DNA of 64,000 nt. Source: Ectocarpus siliculosus (lineage: Eukaryota > Sar > Phaeophyceae > Ectocarpales > Ectocarpaceae). This document shows positions 51,769 to 63,706 of the stretch, in pieces (the first letter of the stretch is position 1; the number at the start of each line of letters is the position of its first letter). Location of the stretch: the NCBI GenBank assembly GCA_000310025.1, contig FN649750.1, forward strand, positions 699,685-763,684. Reading direction: 5' to 3'. The position numbers and the translations under genes were made by a program. Below the pieces are notes generated by a model. That model ran no database searches and was not told where the DNA came from. It was given only the letters and a program-made list of their open reading frames with translations.

Positions 51769-52916
51769 ATGGCTACCGGCTCGTCAGGTGAAATCCGAAG
51801 AGGATTCGCCAAGTTCAGTGGTGACCCAGGCGACTACGGCGGCTGGCGAACTCTGCAGACCTCCTTAGTTACGGAGGACAAGCTGCACAGGGTTCTGTTG
51901 GGAGTGGAGAAAGCCCCTACGGATCCTGGACCAAGCGCTACGCCAAACCAGACTTTGGCATACCAAATTGCCCTCGAAGGATATACCAGGACAAAAACGG
52001 ACAGGTCTTTACCCGGCTGATGCTCGCCACATCTGAAACCGGGGGCTACCAGAGCGCGGCCTCGCAGACTGTGCAGGCATACGCGCCTATCGGGTGTTCC
52101 TACGACGGAGACGGTCGTGGAGCATTCCTCGCCCTGGAACGAAAGTACCAGGCCGCTGGGGTATACCGTACGCAGGAGCTGCACGAGAAGTTCATATCTT
52201 TGGCAGTTACTGCGGACCACGACTTTGATCCGGCCGATGTTATTCAAGACATGCGCCGGATCTGCACACGGAGCTCGCCGTGTATAACGACACGGTGGCT
52301 GACCACCAAAAGACGTTCGCTTTCCTGAAAGCACTGCCGGACGACCACTTCAAAGAGTTCAGACAGGGCTGCTGTGCGGCCAGGCTGCTGGGAGCAGGCT
52401 GCTGGGAGCGTCTTGTCCTTCGAGGAGATCGCCGACCGAGCCACTTCGTTCCACGCGATGCACATTCGTGGTAAAGTTGCCTCGAAGAACGCGTCCGGAA
52501 GCAGCAGACGTGCGCTGAATACCGTCGCACACGGCGGAGCCCGTTCTTTCCGTAAGGGCGGCAGTCATCATGGTCGTGGACGCGCGCAGCGCGGTGGACG
52601 CGGACGTGGCAGCTGGAACAACTCGTCGAACCGTAACAACGGGTCGTCGAGGGGGAACAACAGCAACGACCAGAACCATGGCGGCGCAACTTCTGGCAAC
52701 GGAGCTGGTGGTGCGTCTTCCGACAACCGGTCCTCTGGACGGCCGAACCACTCACAGCAAAGACGCGGGTACGACAGGGACGGCCTATGCAGTTACTGTC
52801 ACAACTCTACGGAACACACCTGGACGAACTGCCCGCTTCGCGCCTCCAATGCCACGCGGTTTTCGAACCGTGAACAACAGCAACAACCGCAGCAGCAGCA
52901 GGTCAACTAGACCGCG
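51769..52916 (+). pseudogene. Copia-type gag, frameshifted
   Basis: Starts at an ATG (MATGSSGEIRRGFAKFSGD). The first frame stops at 52020 but continues in another frame (RLMLATSETGG...) after a one-base change near an A5 run, then shifts again near 52250 and 52380. A 14-bp tandem duplication (CAGGCTGCTGGGAG) at 52381-52408 accounts for the last shift. The 3' part is Arg/Gly/Asn-rich and ends in a zinc knuckle, CSYCHNSTEHTWTNC, with five rather than the usual four residues before the His. A weak match to a tRNA-primer site (GGTTTTGAGCC) lies at about 51711. No LTR pair was found. Confidence 0.8.
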
Positions 52917-53124
52917 GAATCCACGACACAGGCGTGGCTCACGCACGCGCGCGAGGTAGACCTCACGCTGGAATTGTTCGACATCGCCATAGGCGATCCC
53001 GAGCAGGTGCCGTTTGCACCTGCTGCATCGACCCCTAAGGAGGCGTCCGATGTCAATGTAGGGCAGGTGTTGGCTGCGCCTGCCACAGCTACGCTACCAT
53101 AGTTGGAACGTGCTGTCCCATTAA

Positions 53125-55181
53125 TTGCAGTTGCCGATTGCGCCTGCCACAGCAGAGGAAACCGAGGATCCTGCTGCCTCCTACGAGCAGGAAAAGGGCC
53201 CGCCTGCCGCGATACAGCATGAGGAGCTGGTCGCGTACACCAACGTTTTTCGTGCAGTGGAGAAGACAGCGCCCGCCGAGAGTACGAGGGTGTTCATCGA
53301 CATCGCCGTTTCGGGACACATGGTAAGCGGCGAGAGCACAGTCTCACAACATGTAGTCGACTTGGTTGACTGCGACGTCCGCATCAAGGGTTCGTGCGGC
53401 ACATCCAGCGCCACCAAGAAAGGTACGCTGAAGTTCAAACTCAAGAATGACATGGTGGGATACAATACAACCAGCAAGACGTGGCGGCTATGGGACCCGG
53501 CGGAACCACTCAAAATTACAAACATCTGCCGAAGTGTCATTCCGCGAGGTAGATGCCCGCGACGTCGCTCGCCCCATGCACGAGTCTGACCCATTTCCCG
53601 AACAAGGCCAAATTTTCCAGCCCGGCATCATCACTGGGGCCGAGACAAAAGACGAGGAACGAGAACTGTGGCAGAAACGAACGACGGACCGGACGAAGAA
53701 CCGCCCGCGGTGCGCAAAAGCGGTCGTACGACAAGGCCGCGGGACCGTCTGAACCTGTTTACGACGGAGCAGGTGTTCGAAACGGAATACGCGCTGGTGA
53801 TCGGAGGTGAGATCGGGAACCTGGGTCAAGGGATACCTGGCCAACTAGGATACATGCCCGCCGATCCACCGAACTACCGCGCAGCGGTCAACGGACCAGA
53901 TGCTGTTGGATGGATGAAAAGCATGGAGGAGGAGAATCGCTCCTTGCTAGACCACGACGTTTATGAGTGGGTCGATCCCCCGTGCGATGCTCAAGTCATC
54001 CCGTCAAAATACATATACAAATGGAAGTACAACGAGGCCGGCATCGCTGTGCGACAGAAATCGAGAATCGTAGTGCAAGGATTTTACGAAGCTGAGACCG
54101 GAACCGACAATGCTGTACCGGTAGCGTCTCTCCAAGCCGTCCATCTGATAGTTGCGCATGCTGCCAAGAATGGACTTGTTCTTCGCCAAGCCGACATCAG
54201 GACGGCGTTCCTCCACGCGAGGATGGAACCGAGATCGAAACCAGTGTACGTCATTTCCCCGGAAGGATTCTCGTGCGACAGCGGGAGAGCCAGGCAAGTG
54301 TGGAAGCTCAGAGCATGGCTTTACGGGTTGCGTTTTTTCAATAAAAGGCTGGTGGGGTACTCTGCACGACTTTCTCCTGAAAATCGGATTTGTTGAGAGC
54401 ACCGCTGGACCATGCTTGTACATCCTGGACGACGGAGATGTGCTCCTTCTCGTTTATGTGGATGATATTCTGCTGACCGGGGAGGGCGAGAACAAAAAGT
54501 GCTGAGCTAGTCGATCAGCTGAATGAGCGTTTCGAAACGGTGGACCTGGGAGGAGCCAGATTCCTACTCGGTATGGGAATCAACCGAGACAGAGCCGCAG
54601 GGACAATTCTTTTGGAACAGGAAGGGTATACCAACGCAGTGTTGGACAAGTTCGGCATGGCCGACGCGCGTCCGACGACATCTCCGTCTGAGGCTGGACC
54701 GGTGTCCGTCTTGGAGGACGAGGTGCTGTCAGCGGAGGATACCACATATTTCCGCTCCGCCACAGGCTCGCTTCTATATCTCAGCAGTTGCACAAGGCCC
54801 GACATTACTCACTCCGTAATGGTTCTGACGCGGAGTATGGCGAAACCAGGTCCGAGGGCGATGCAGAAACTCAAACGCGTACTCAGGTACCTGAAAGGTA
54901 CGATATCAACCGGTGTACGCTACGGCGAGGACGCCGGAGATGGAAACGTCATTACGGCGTTTGTCGACTCAGATTTTGCAGGCGACCTAGACAAGGGCTA
55001 CTCCACCACGGGAGTCGTGTTGTACTTCGCTGGTGGACCGGTGGAATGGACATCATCCAAGCAGACGGTGGTGGCGACTTCTTCCGTTGAAGCAGAGTTC
55101 GTGGCTTTGTCAAAGGGGTGCAACCTCATCAAGTACCGCCAAAACGATAACGCCACACTACAGTTTTACCCTCTAAGGTAG
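53125..55181 (+). pseudogene. Copia-type pol: protease remnant, integrase tail, reverse transcriptase, RNase H
   Basis: 53125-53460 matches the copia protease region, but the usual DSGATxHM is degraded to DIAVSGHM. It runs directly into VGYNTTSKTWRLWDP (about 53457-53505), the very end of copia integrase, so the GAG-pre-integrase and catalytic core are deleted. Reverse transcriptase follows from about 53890: WKYNEAG, QADIRTAFLHA, AWLYGLR, then after a frame change at a T6 run (near 54330) the catalytic YVDDILLTG, and after another change at an A5 run (near 54495) the connection and RNase H regions (RPDITHSV, FVDSDFAGD, SVEAEFVALS). Codons after ALSKGC diverge. Confidence 0.85.
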
Positions 55182-55204
55182 CATAGGGCACTATTAGTTT
55201 CGCC

Positions 55205-55252
55205 AACGCCATGTCTCGCCTGAACAGCAGTGGTTCGAGTCCAACTGGCGTT
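55205..55252 (+). other. tRNA-like remnant (T-arm and acceptor-like pairing)
   Basis: AACGCCA pairs perfectly over 7 bp with TGGCGTT 34 bases later. Directly before the 3' strand lies a GGTTCGAGTCC box-B sequence. The D and anticodon arms are missing and the T stem is imperfect, so this is not a functional tRNA. It follows the copia RNase H region. Confidence 0.3.
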
Positions 55253-55374
55253 CGTCTTTGTTCACATTTATTCTTTTTTCTTTTTCTCTTTCGTCATACA
55301 TATAGATGACTATTTTTTCTTTATATTATATTGTTTGGTTCTGCCTTGTTCCTTTTCTGGTCTACTCGTAACCC

Positions 55375-55740
55375 TCGAAGGCGGTGCCGCCATATTTCAG
55401 TACCGCCACCAAAAAAACGCCATATTTGGCAGTACCGGGAACCGCCGAAGACGGTACCGCCATATTTCAGTACCGCCAGAAAAATACCGCCATATTTGGC
55501 AGTACCGGGAACCGCCGAAGGCGGTACCGCCATATTTCAGTACCGTCAGAAAAATACCGACGTATGTGGCAGTGCCGGGAACCGCCTAAAAAATATGGCG
55601 ATATTGACGTACCGCCAAAAAAGTACCGCCATTATTGGCAGTACCGGGAACCGCCAAAGGCGGTACCGCCGGAAAACGAAATACCGCCAACCGCCAAAAA
55701 AGTACCGCCACATCGACGTACCGCCCCGCCTGGATCCGCC
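55375..55740. repeat. Tandem array of about 70-bp units built on TACCGCC
   Basis: GAAGGCGGTACCGCCATATT recurs at 55377, 55447 and 55517 (70-bp period). Inside each unit AGTACCGCCA.AAAAA.ACC, GCCATATTTGGCAGTACC and GGGAACCGCC follow. Past 55580 the units break down into shorter TACCGCC-spaced pieces with poly-A runs. GGCGGTACCGCC and GCCATATTTGGC are themselves palindromic or nearly so. Confidence 0.93.
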
Positions 55741-56382
55741 TAAAAAACTAGTACATAGTCTCACCGCAAAGACTATGACTATAATACCCACGGGAGACGG
55801 GAGACGGGGCACCGTGAATATAATCGGCGACCATCGGCGACCTCACGTTCCCATACAGCGGAGCCCCGTTCAGAATCGGCGTTTTTCTTTTTTCGGCGAT
55901 TTGTTTTTTACCCTTTTTGCGGCGATTTTTTTCGGAAATCGGCGTTTTCGGCGATCGCCTATCGAGCAAGAGCCTAATCCTTGGCAACGTCCGATGGGGA
56001 ACGCGGTAGTTCTTACCCCTAATACTACACCATGACAGCCCGACGTTGCTGGAATATATTCGAAGCAGACTCCCATGAAATTTTCTTTGGGAATTTAACT
56101 CCATGCTGTAGCGTTCCATCTGCACAGAGTTAAGCTGCAGCAACTGTAAAGCTAAAGTTACGAGCAGCGGGCATGGTCCGTAAACGCAGCAGAATATATA
56201 GACGACAGGGCCATGGGAGGAACGTATTGTATGTTGAAGCGTCCACAGTAGTGAACAGCACGCAGACAAAATGCCAACCGTAGCCCGGACACCGTCTTGA
56301 TAATTCGAACGAACTACCCTCCTGGACTCTCACACGACAACCCCCACTCGCTTTTCGTCCGTATCTATACCCAAAGTCAAAA

Positions 56383-59300
56383 ATGCCTCTATTGGAGGAA
56401 TTGGTTTCAGCTACAAGTGTTGGTGGCGCACTCTTCGGGTTTTCCCTGCGAAAGATCATGGAGCTCTTCGCTTCACTTGCCTGCCATGACCACATGCGGG
56501 TGCACCCGGATGGCCGTAGGACGAACAAGACACAGCGGCGCCTGCTCGAGACGCCCTTCATCGGTCGACACGGGTTGTCTTCAACGCAGTACGACTTCCT
56601 CGTTGGACTCTACGAGGGGAGCGAACTAGAAGGGTTCGGCGTGGGGATAGATGAGACTTTAACTGTAGACGCTACTACCGACGCTACACACTCGTTGGTA
56701 GGTAGGTACTTCGCCTGTGATTTCGGCCCTACCTGCTGCGGGCGGTCAATGAAGGTTGTTGAACTTGACGCCGTGGCCCACACGATAGGCAAGTCGTTCG
56801 CGGCGAAACACGTTACGAAACGGTGTGTTGGAGACTGCAAGAGCGTTTTCTACCTCAACAAAAGGACGCACCACGAGGACCTCGGGGAAGATGGGCTCAC
56901 GACGCACACCATCTACCCATGGATACACCGAGAACCAGAGTGGATTGCCTCGAAAAGCGGGAAAACGATTATCTCAACTTCTCTCCTGACGAAATTTGCG
57001 ATGGCGCAATGCACTCTTAGGTGAGGCTCCGTTTGAGACGCCTCCCGCACGTGTCACGCTGACCGTGGTGCAGAAGGGCTACCTTCGAGGGCAAGTGTAC
57101 CCTAGCCACTACCAAATACTCCTTCGTTGACTGCAAGACCCACGGGTTTTCACAGCTGGGGTTAAATATTTACGTACACGGAGATGCGGGTTCATACCTG
57201 CAAGTTCCAAAGTGGGTGCTCTATGTAGGCCTCCTATTCGAGTCCATATTTGGAAGAAGACAGTAATCCACGAGACGCGCTTATTCTTGACGCCCACCGC
57301 TGCCACCAAACGTGCTTCCCAGGGCGGGCTTCAATTCCTACGCCGAACTGCACTCCAACACGGTCAGCCTGGACGTCGGAACCGGGCGGAAGTTTGTACT
57401 ACGAGGTTCTGAACTGCTCCAGTGCTGGGAGATCTACGCCGTGCTTAAGGACGTCAATGGAGTCGGTGAGTAACCTTCACTCAGTGAACCAGTTACGACG
57501 ACGGGACTACGACAAACTACATATCCCCGTCTTGTAATTGTTTTTACATAAATGGCGAATTCGATGGACTCTGCAGTCCCTGATAAAATATTATGTGCAG
57601 GGTATTACGCTTGAACAAAACAACTTGGTTTTCCTGTTCAAAGAAGACATCAACGGAAGCAACAGGAGTAAAGTAAACTTGAGGTGTCTTCCAATACAAT
57701 TATTCACTCGAGTTCGTTCTGGAGTGCTTTCACCATCTTCATCATCTTGTTACCTGCCTTTCGGCAGTTCTTCTACGGCCCTGCGTCGTTTATTGCGGAG
57801 GAGGTCATATAGGTCGAAGCTCCGATGTGTCTTTGTTGGGAAGGCGTGAGAAACGCACACCCTGTCTAACCCTCCTACGAAACGAACACACAGATAATGA
57901 CACATTCTGGACTATTGCAAGAAATGTAAAGGAGTAAACACAACCCCCCGGGGCGCGTGGTGTAATTCAGACTATAGAAACCTACACTTCTAACATCCTC
58001 ACCCCGGATTGAATGGTTTCACGCTTGAAAGACAGAGGAGCGGTATGGAAGGGCTTACCGTTACTCAAAGTAACTTCGGTTCATGGCGTTCTTATAATAC
58101 CTTAAACTACGACGGCGCGGCGGGGTTCTAAGTATTAGGTGGCCCCCTTCGCTGATCGCTGTGCTCAAGGCCACTCGGTGGGGCCATGTCCCGGACAGAT
58201 GAACCTGCGCGTACTCACCTTCTGTCCTCGGTGTGTGCATGCTCAAAACCAGACCACTTTCTGTACGTACTGTACTAGATGTACTTGCATTGCTTTCCCT
58301 CATCGACGACGTCCCTACCCATCTGTGCTTGAAACGCGCAAGGTCCACTCAAGTGGCACACCTGGCCCGGCCAGGCACTGACGCCTAGGGATCCCAAGGC
58401 CTGCGATGTGTTTGATAGGAGAGGCGAGCAGTCGGGTAGCAACCGTTGGGAGGGCCTCCGACGTGTCGAGGAAGACTTAAACGAACGCTACTGGAGGAAC
58501 TCCCCGTGGGTAGATCACGCTTGCGATCTTTGCCAGAAAAACACTCCTGTCGGAGGAGAAGAGTTTTTGACGCAGGCGGCCGCGATCGACGGCAATACCT
58601 CCACGAGATACTTCAAGGTATGAGTTTTGTTGTTTCGCGGCCAAAACTCCGTCGACGTTGCAGTGGAGTTTGTCTTGGTACCACGAACACCCGTTACCAT
58701 TACACAGTTTCCATGCCTGCGTACAATTCGTTGCGGTAGGCATTTGAGCAGTGCTAACCTAGCGCCTACATACGTTCGGCAGGGATAGACACGCAGTACG
58801 CGTAGAACATTTTTCCTTCGTACCAAAGTTTCCCCTCGAGCATTGCGAGGGGCATGTGCTAATCGATGTCCTCAACGTACATCCCCGTATAACGCTACAG
58901 TGTGCATAAAACGTAGTGGAGGGGGGGGGGGCGCGGCGCTCGCCAGGCGCGTTAAGTACGTGACCAATTACTGTCCCAGGAATATCCTTCTATCTAACGC
59001 TATCGGATAAACTTTAGCGCCCACAGTTGACCACAGTATTCGAGGGAACCATGTCCGTGACGATGTATCCAACCACTTTACACGACCCTACCCTTCAAAC
59101 TTATCGCCATGACGATGTATCCAACCACTTTACACGACCCTACCCTTCAAACTTATCGCCATCACCGCACAGTGCTCCTTCTACAAGTGCGACCAGGACA
59201 TTGCCGGACTTCAACCTACCCAGAGGTATGTCCAAAATTTGCCTGACAAGGTCAAGATCGAGCACTCAACCACAACCCCTACCCTAAACCGAACCTTGGC

Positions 59301-61872
59301 CATTGTTTAGACGGCTAGGGAGTTTAGTGTCTTGCCCACGAGACGTCGGTAGCAGCAGGTAGTTGTGTTTAGCCGGTACCCAAGTAAGTGTAGTCGGCTG
59401 CTGCCTTTCTTTCGATGCGTGCGTCTTGCACGAAGTACTTGAGCTTTAGAGTGTGATTTCTATCATCGCTGGAGGGAGGCGGCGAGCAGGTATTTCAAAC
59501 GCGACATGGAGTAGTAAGTAAAGAGAGTTATTTCCAAAGGTTAGTCTAATGCGGATAGATGGTTTCGCCATGGGCACGGCGAGGAAGCATTCTTTGTTCG
59601 CAGGGATATCCCCCAGCAACCCAATAATCTGTACCAAGACAAATGGGGGAGAAACTATCGTCCAGCTCACCACATATTCGTCAACCAGTTACTACCACGC
59701 CAATTACCCGTGTCGAAACAAGGCAACACATAAACAAAACCTCGTCGCCTTTTTACGTCAGATACTGCGACGTACACGCTGCCGTACACGGGCACAAATG
59801 CGCGTTCTGGGTCGCGCACACGCCTAACCCTAAACTCATCTGTACCAAGACAAATCGGGGAGGAACTATCGGACACCTCACCCTCAATTGACACATCTTC
59901 GTCAACCAGTTACTACCACGCCAATTATCCGTGTCAAAACAAGGCAACACATAACCGAGACCTCGTGGACTTTCCATGTCAGATACTGCGACGTACACGC
60001 TGCCGTACACGGGCACAAATGCGCGTTCTGGGTCGCGCACACGCCTTGCGGAAACTGTCGCGAACACAACAGGCTAACGTGCGCAGAGCACAGGGCACAA
60101 GAGGACGAGTTCAACCGAAGGAACAAAGAGGCGACGTGGACTGCTGCACAGCGAGCGCGATTCCTGGAGTCAGAGGTGCGGTAGGAACACGCCAATTGTC
60201 AGGTGGCACTAATTTATGTCATTTTGTGGGAACACCGTTTCTACTGTGTCGACCCTCCCACAAATAGTTATTGCACGAGGCCGTCGACTTCTCAAAGGTT
60301 CGGGTGGTGTTCCCATACCCTGACTCTCTAGAGCTTGGTTTGTGAAAACATAGCCGCAGGCCAATGGGCCGCTTCCGTCCGCGACGTTGACTTGGGCTAG
60401 GCCGACGAGGATAATATGTTTCGCCAAGAGATAGGACTTGCTTGTATGAATGAAGCATCTAAGAAGTACGTACGTGGTAAGGCGGCCGCGTTACAACATG
60501 AGTGTGGACCCCACCACCCCACTCTTGTGGCGCTCCGCCCACACACTTCCTGGGGGCCTGCGTTGAAGTCTACCGTCTTGCGTTGCATTTGCGCACTAAA
60601 ATTTCCAATTTCTGTAGACCGTCGCGGACTGCCGCTTGTACCGGCTTCTACTCTAGGCTTATACGTACGTCGTCGCAGCTGGAGGATTGATCAAAACGAT
60701 CGGCCCCATTTGACATCCCTCCCTCGTCCGTGCGACATTGTGCATGCGACGAGCACGTAGCCTGAGGACATGAAAATGCTCCGTGGCATCTTAGGAAGGA
60801 AGAGCAGCTGGGGGAGTCTTTCCGCGAGCTGGTCTTGCGGGATAATCTGCGGGATAGAGCCCCTCCTGGAGGCGGAAGGCTGTGCCGAGGTGGACGCAGC
60901 CCTGAAACTTAGTTTTCCCGATGAGGATCGACGCCCGACCGTTCTCTTTTACGACAAGGCCTGCGTTTTTGATCGCTACCTGAGTGGGCGAGGAGATCTG
61001 ACCTGGGCTGGGACGCTGCTCATCGTGGACCGGTAGAGAGAGAGTGGTATCTATGCAATGAGATACGACGTACAACTGACCGTAGCCAGACAGAAGGCGG
61101 GCCCCCTCGACGGTAGCGCTTAACTGCAGAAGTCGGGCCTAACGTATCCACACTTAGTAGTCTACATTTAATATGGTCATGGTGGCGTTCGTTACGTCAA
61201 AGCTGCGCCTATCCTAACTGTAACAGCCTTTGGTTGTTCCGTGTGTAGTGCTATCGTACAAGACCCATCTCCAACTAGACAAACATTCATGGTGTCGGCT
61301 TATTGCTTGTACCGACGCCGACAGGTTCCATTACAGGGGGCATAAGGAGCTAAGGTGCGCTCTCTTCAACTCGCCAAACGACTACGACAACCCTTTACTA
61401 TGGAACCTGGAAGGAAACATACCCGAGTTCTACTGGAACTCCTCTATCGCAGAGTCTAACAACGGGTGGCTCAGCGGTGCGTCAGCCCAGGCCGTCGTCG
61501 AATGTTTAGGAGTTTGGGCTGCGCAGCGTACACGTACTCCCAACGTTGACGTCTTCTGCCAAAGTCTGTTTTGCGGTTAAACTAGCCTGGTTGAGTTGTT
61601 CTTGCCATGGTTCGCTTCAATTAATTGCTTGTACATTTCGCGACAGTCACGGACTCTTACTTGCGACAGTGTGGAGATTACCCACACTGCTCTACCTTAC
61701 TGTACTTTCTGCTGCCGTGAACGACGCTTTTTGACCGACAGGGTTTCGACATGTGGTCATGCGAATGCCCAAGGTGCTCAACCGGTTCGTCTTGGACAAC
61801 AACACCTGCTTCAGGAACGAGCTGCTGCTGACCAAGAAGCTGTGGTCCCAGCACCCGACGTTTGACCGGTAG
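56383..61872 (+). CDS. KDZ-transposase-associated cysteine-cluster (CxC5/CxC6-like) protein, multi-exon
   Basis: Resembles the proteins with CxC5/CxC6 clusters accompanying Kyakuja-Dileera-Zisupton (KDZ) transposases. Proposed exons: 56383-57020, 57323-57465, 58389-58617, 59173-59225, 59983-60175, 60761-61032, 61325-61476, 61742-61872. From the third exon on all phases close. Between exons 2 (ends phase 1) and 3 (needs phase 2) a short exon is unresolved. Readable landmarks in family order: SGKTIISTSLLTKF / FNSYAELHSN, WVDHACDLCQK, AAIDGNTSTRYFKC-SFYKC, QRYCDVHAAVHGHKCAF, CGNCREHNRLTCAEH (the cysteine cluster), SWSCGIICGIEPLLEAEG, VLFYDKACVFDRYL, IVDRFHYRGHKE.RC, FYWNSSIAESNNGWLSG, then FVLDNNT and a stop. 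About 600 residues plus the missing exon. No internal stop or frameshift, in contrast to the neighbouring copia and LINE. It could be an active transposase or a domesticated host gene. The family match rests on memory of conserved motifs. Confidence 0.65.
59059..59162 (+). repeat. Perfect 52-bp tandem duplication
   Basis: GACGATGTATCCAACCACTT and the following 32 bases occur twice back to back without mismatch, in the intron just before the small exon at 59173 of the KDZ-like gene. Confidence 0.95.
59631..60064 (+). repeat. Tandem duplication (about 211-222 bp) including half of the cysteine-cluster exon
   Basis: GTACCAAGACAAAT at 59631 recurs at 59842, and the acceptor with ATACTGCGACGTACACGCTG at 59761 recurs at 59983. 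The upstream copy keeps the splice acceptor and the codons for YCDVHAAVHGHKCAFWVAHTP but then runs into CTAACCCTAAAC and loses the rest, so it is a decoy exon. Confidence 0.93.
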
Positions 61873-62833
61873 TGAAGAACGTTCCAATTCAAGAGGATGA
61901 TCATATTATATAGTTGCAGCGGGGTAGCTTGAGAAGAAAGGAGTGCATACCGCATTAATTGTCCGGACGCTACGAAGGGCAGGCGGTGTGCTTGAGGACC
62001 TTATCGCATTCCACCGGCTACGTCGTCCTCCGTCGTGTCATCCGTGTCCATTCGCGACCTGTCAGGGACCTGCCTGCAATTGAGGTTTAGTACGACATGT
62101 CGAATGTTGGTTTCCTCGTCAGCGCGAGGCGTGGGTTTTCCTGGGAACAGGAAATGCGGCGCAGACTGACGTACTTGCTTTATTTTGTTTTGTTGTCAAC
62201 CGTGGATGATCAACGACTTTTCCAGGCTATGTGTGTACCGCTTTTTGTACTGTGGGTGAAGCGTGGATTTTCGCGAGGCCTAGTGGCCCTCGACGGCCGT
62301 CGCGCCGTTGTTTTCCTTTGTGACTATTTTCTTTTCGGTCCGCGTCTTACCTTTGGATTGCCTGCGTTTGTTCCCGCTTTGGCCGTCCTATAGTTTTGAG
62401 GCTACGTTGTTAGTCTTCGTGAGGCGTCGTAATGGTGCTAGGCGTAGCGTCACGTAGTCGACGTGTGGCAACATTTATTCGGGCGAAGCGAGGTTTCTAG
62501 GCTGGCCTGAACTCTCGCCCCAATATGGGACTCCATCAACAACAACCTCGTCGGTCTCTCGGAATAATATATGTTTTTTAGTACTTGACTTCAGCACTGC
62601 GGGCGACACCGCGCGTGCGTGCGCCGCTATCTTTAATTTCTTCGTTGTATCGGTCCGAAATAATTTCAGGATACACTTTGCACTGGGGTTCATACCAGGC
62701 CTTCGCGAGTTACGACGTCTGTCTTCGTTCCCACCACTAGTTCAACTCTCTCGCACTCGATTTTAGCGTCGTATTCGCTCCTTCGATATACATTTAGCTG
62801 TACAGTTTGTTTTCGTCGTATCTCCTCCGTGGC

Positions 62834-63020
62834 AACATACGGTTCATACATGGAGAATCTCCGTGAGTATGAGACAAATTGACAACCATGGAGAACACGA
62901 TGGCTTCCATTCATATCCATGGAGCAATCACCATGGCATGGTTAACCATGGTGATCGCCATGGAGTCTCCATGGCGATCACCAACGCCATCCATGAGCAA
63001 TCAACATGGGTTAAGACGGT
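62834..63020. repeat. CCATGG palindromic satellite, second block
   Basis: Several CCATGG/GTTAACC units. Positions 62950-62982 form a 33-base palindrome (arms GGTGATCGCCATGGAG and its complement around one central T). Less dense than the other two blocks. Confidence 0.9.
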
Positions 63021-63706
63021 TTGCCATGGACAACACCTACCTGCTGCACACACAGTACTACGTGTGTATGTATTCTTTCATGATGAGGTCACCAAATATG
63101 GCAACTACATGCACGACGCGCGAGGCTTCAACATTCATTCGCAGCATTCGGGGGTGAGCATTCGCTTTCAAGACATAAATAAATGCTGTTAATACTGACT
63201 GACGTACGTACGTAGTGAAGAAACTGGAGCAAATGTTTAGCTGTCTGTTGGGGCTGTAAGCGGCATGTGCACTACTTAAGATGGCCATAGATATCCGACG
63301 ATTACGATTTCATCATACATACACACATGTATGTTGTGGTACTTGGAGGTAGACAAGTGATCGTGGTTGATCATGGTTATTTGGCGCCGTCGGATGCTAA
63401 GATGTGACGTCATGCTAGATCAGGCTTTTATGCTGAGACATGTGCGCTTCTGTTCAGTGTGTGCGTACAGGCGATCTATGATCGATCGTGTGTGCGTGGG
63501 ATATTGTGAGTTGGCTTGGAAAGCGTTAATCAAGAGAAAGAGAACAAGGGAACCCAACAACAACCTGCTACTACTGTGGTCGGACAAGAGAGTTCCACAC
63601 AGCTCAAAGGTGATTGATTCTGAAGGAAGGGGTCAAATACCATTACATGTATATGAGGTGAATGAACAACTTAGATGGGATATTAATCATGTAGTCTTGA
63701 AGACTA

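Larger units (their letters stand above)
51769..55181 (+). mobile_element. Ty1/copia retrotransposon, decayed, integrase core deleted
   Basis: Gag, a protease remnant, the tail of integrase, reverse transcriptase and RNase H occur in copia order, but the whole central integrase is absent and the frame is broken several times. No terminal repeats are recognisable on either side, so the boundaries are those of the coding remnants. It is non-functional as assembled. Confidence 0.88.

Noticed and set aside
57601-57850. Candidate exon between exons 2 and 3 of the KDZ-like gene
   Set aside because: The acceptor at TTATGTGCAG exists, but the phase required by exon 2 runs into a stop and no family motif is seen.
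62097-62393. 98-codon hydrophobic open frame
   Set aside because: No family recognised and no supporting context; could be chance.
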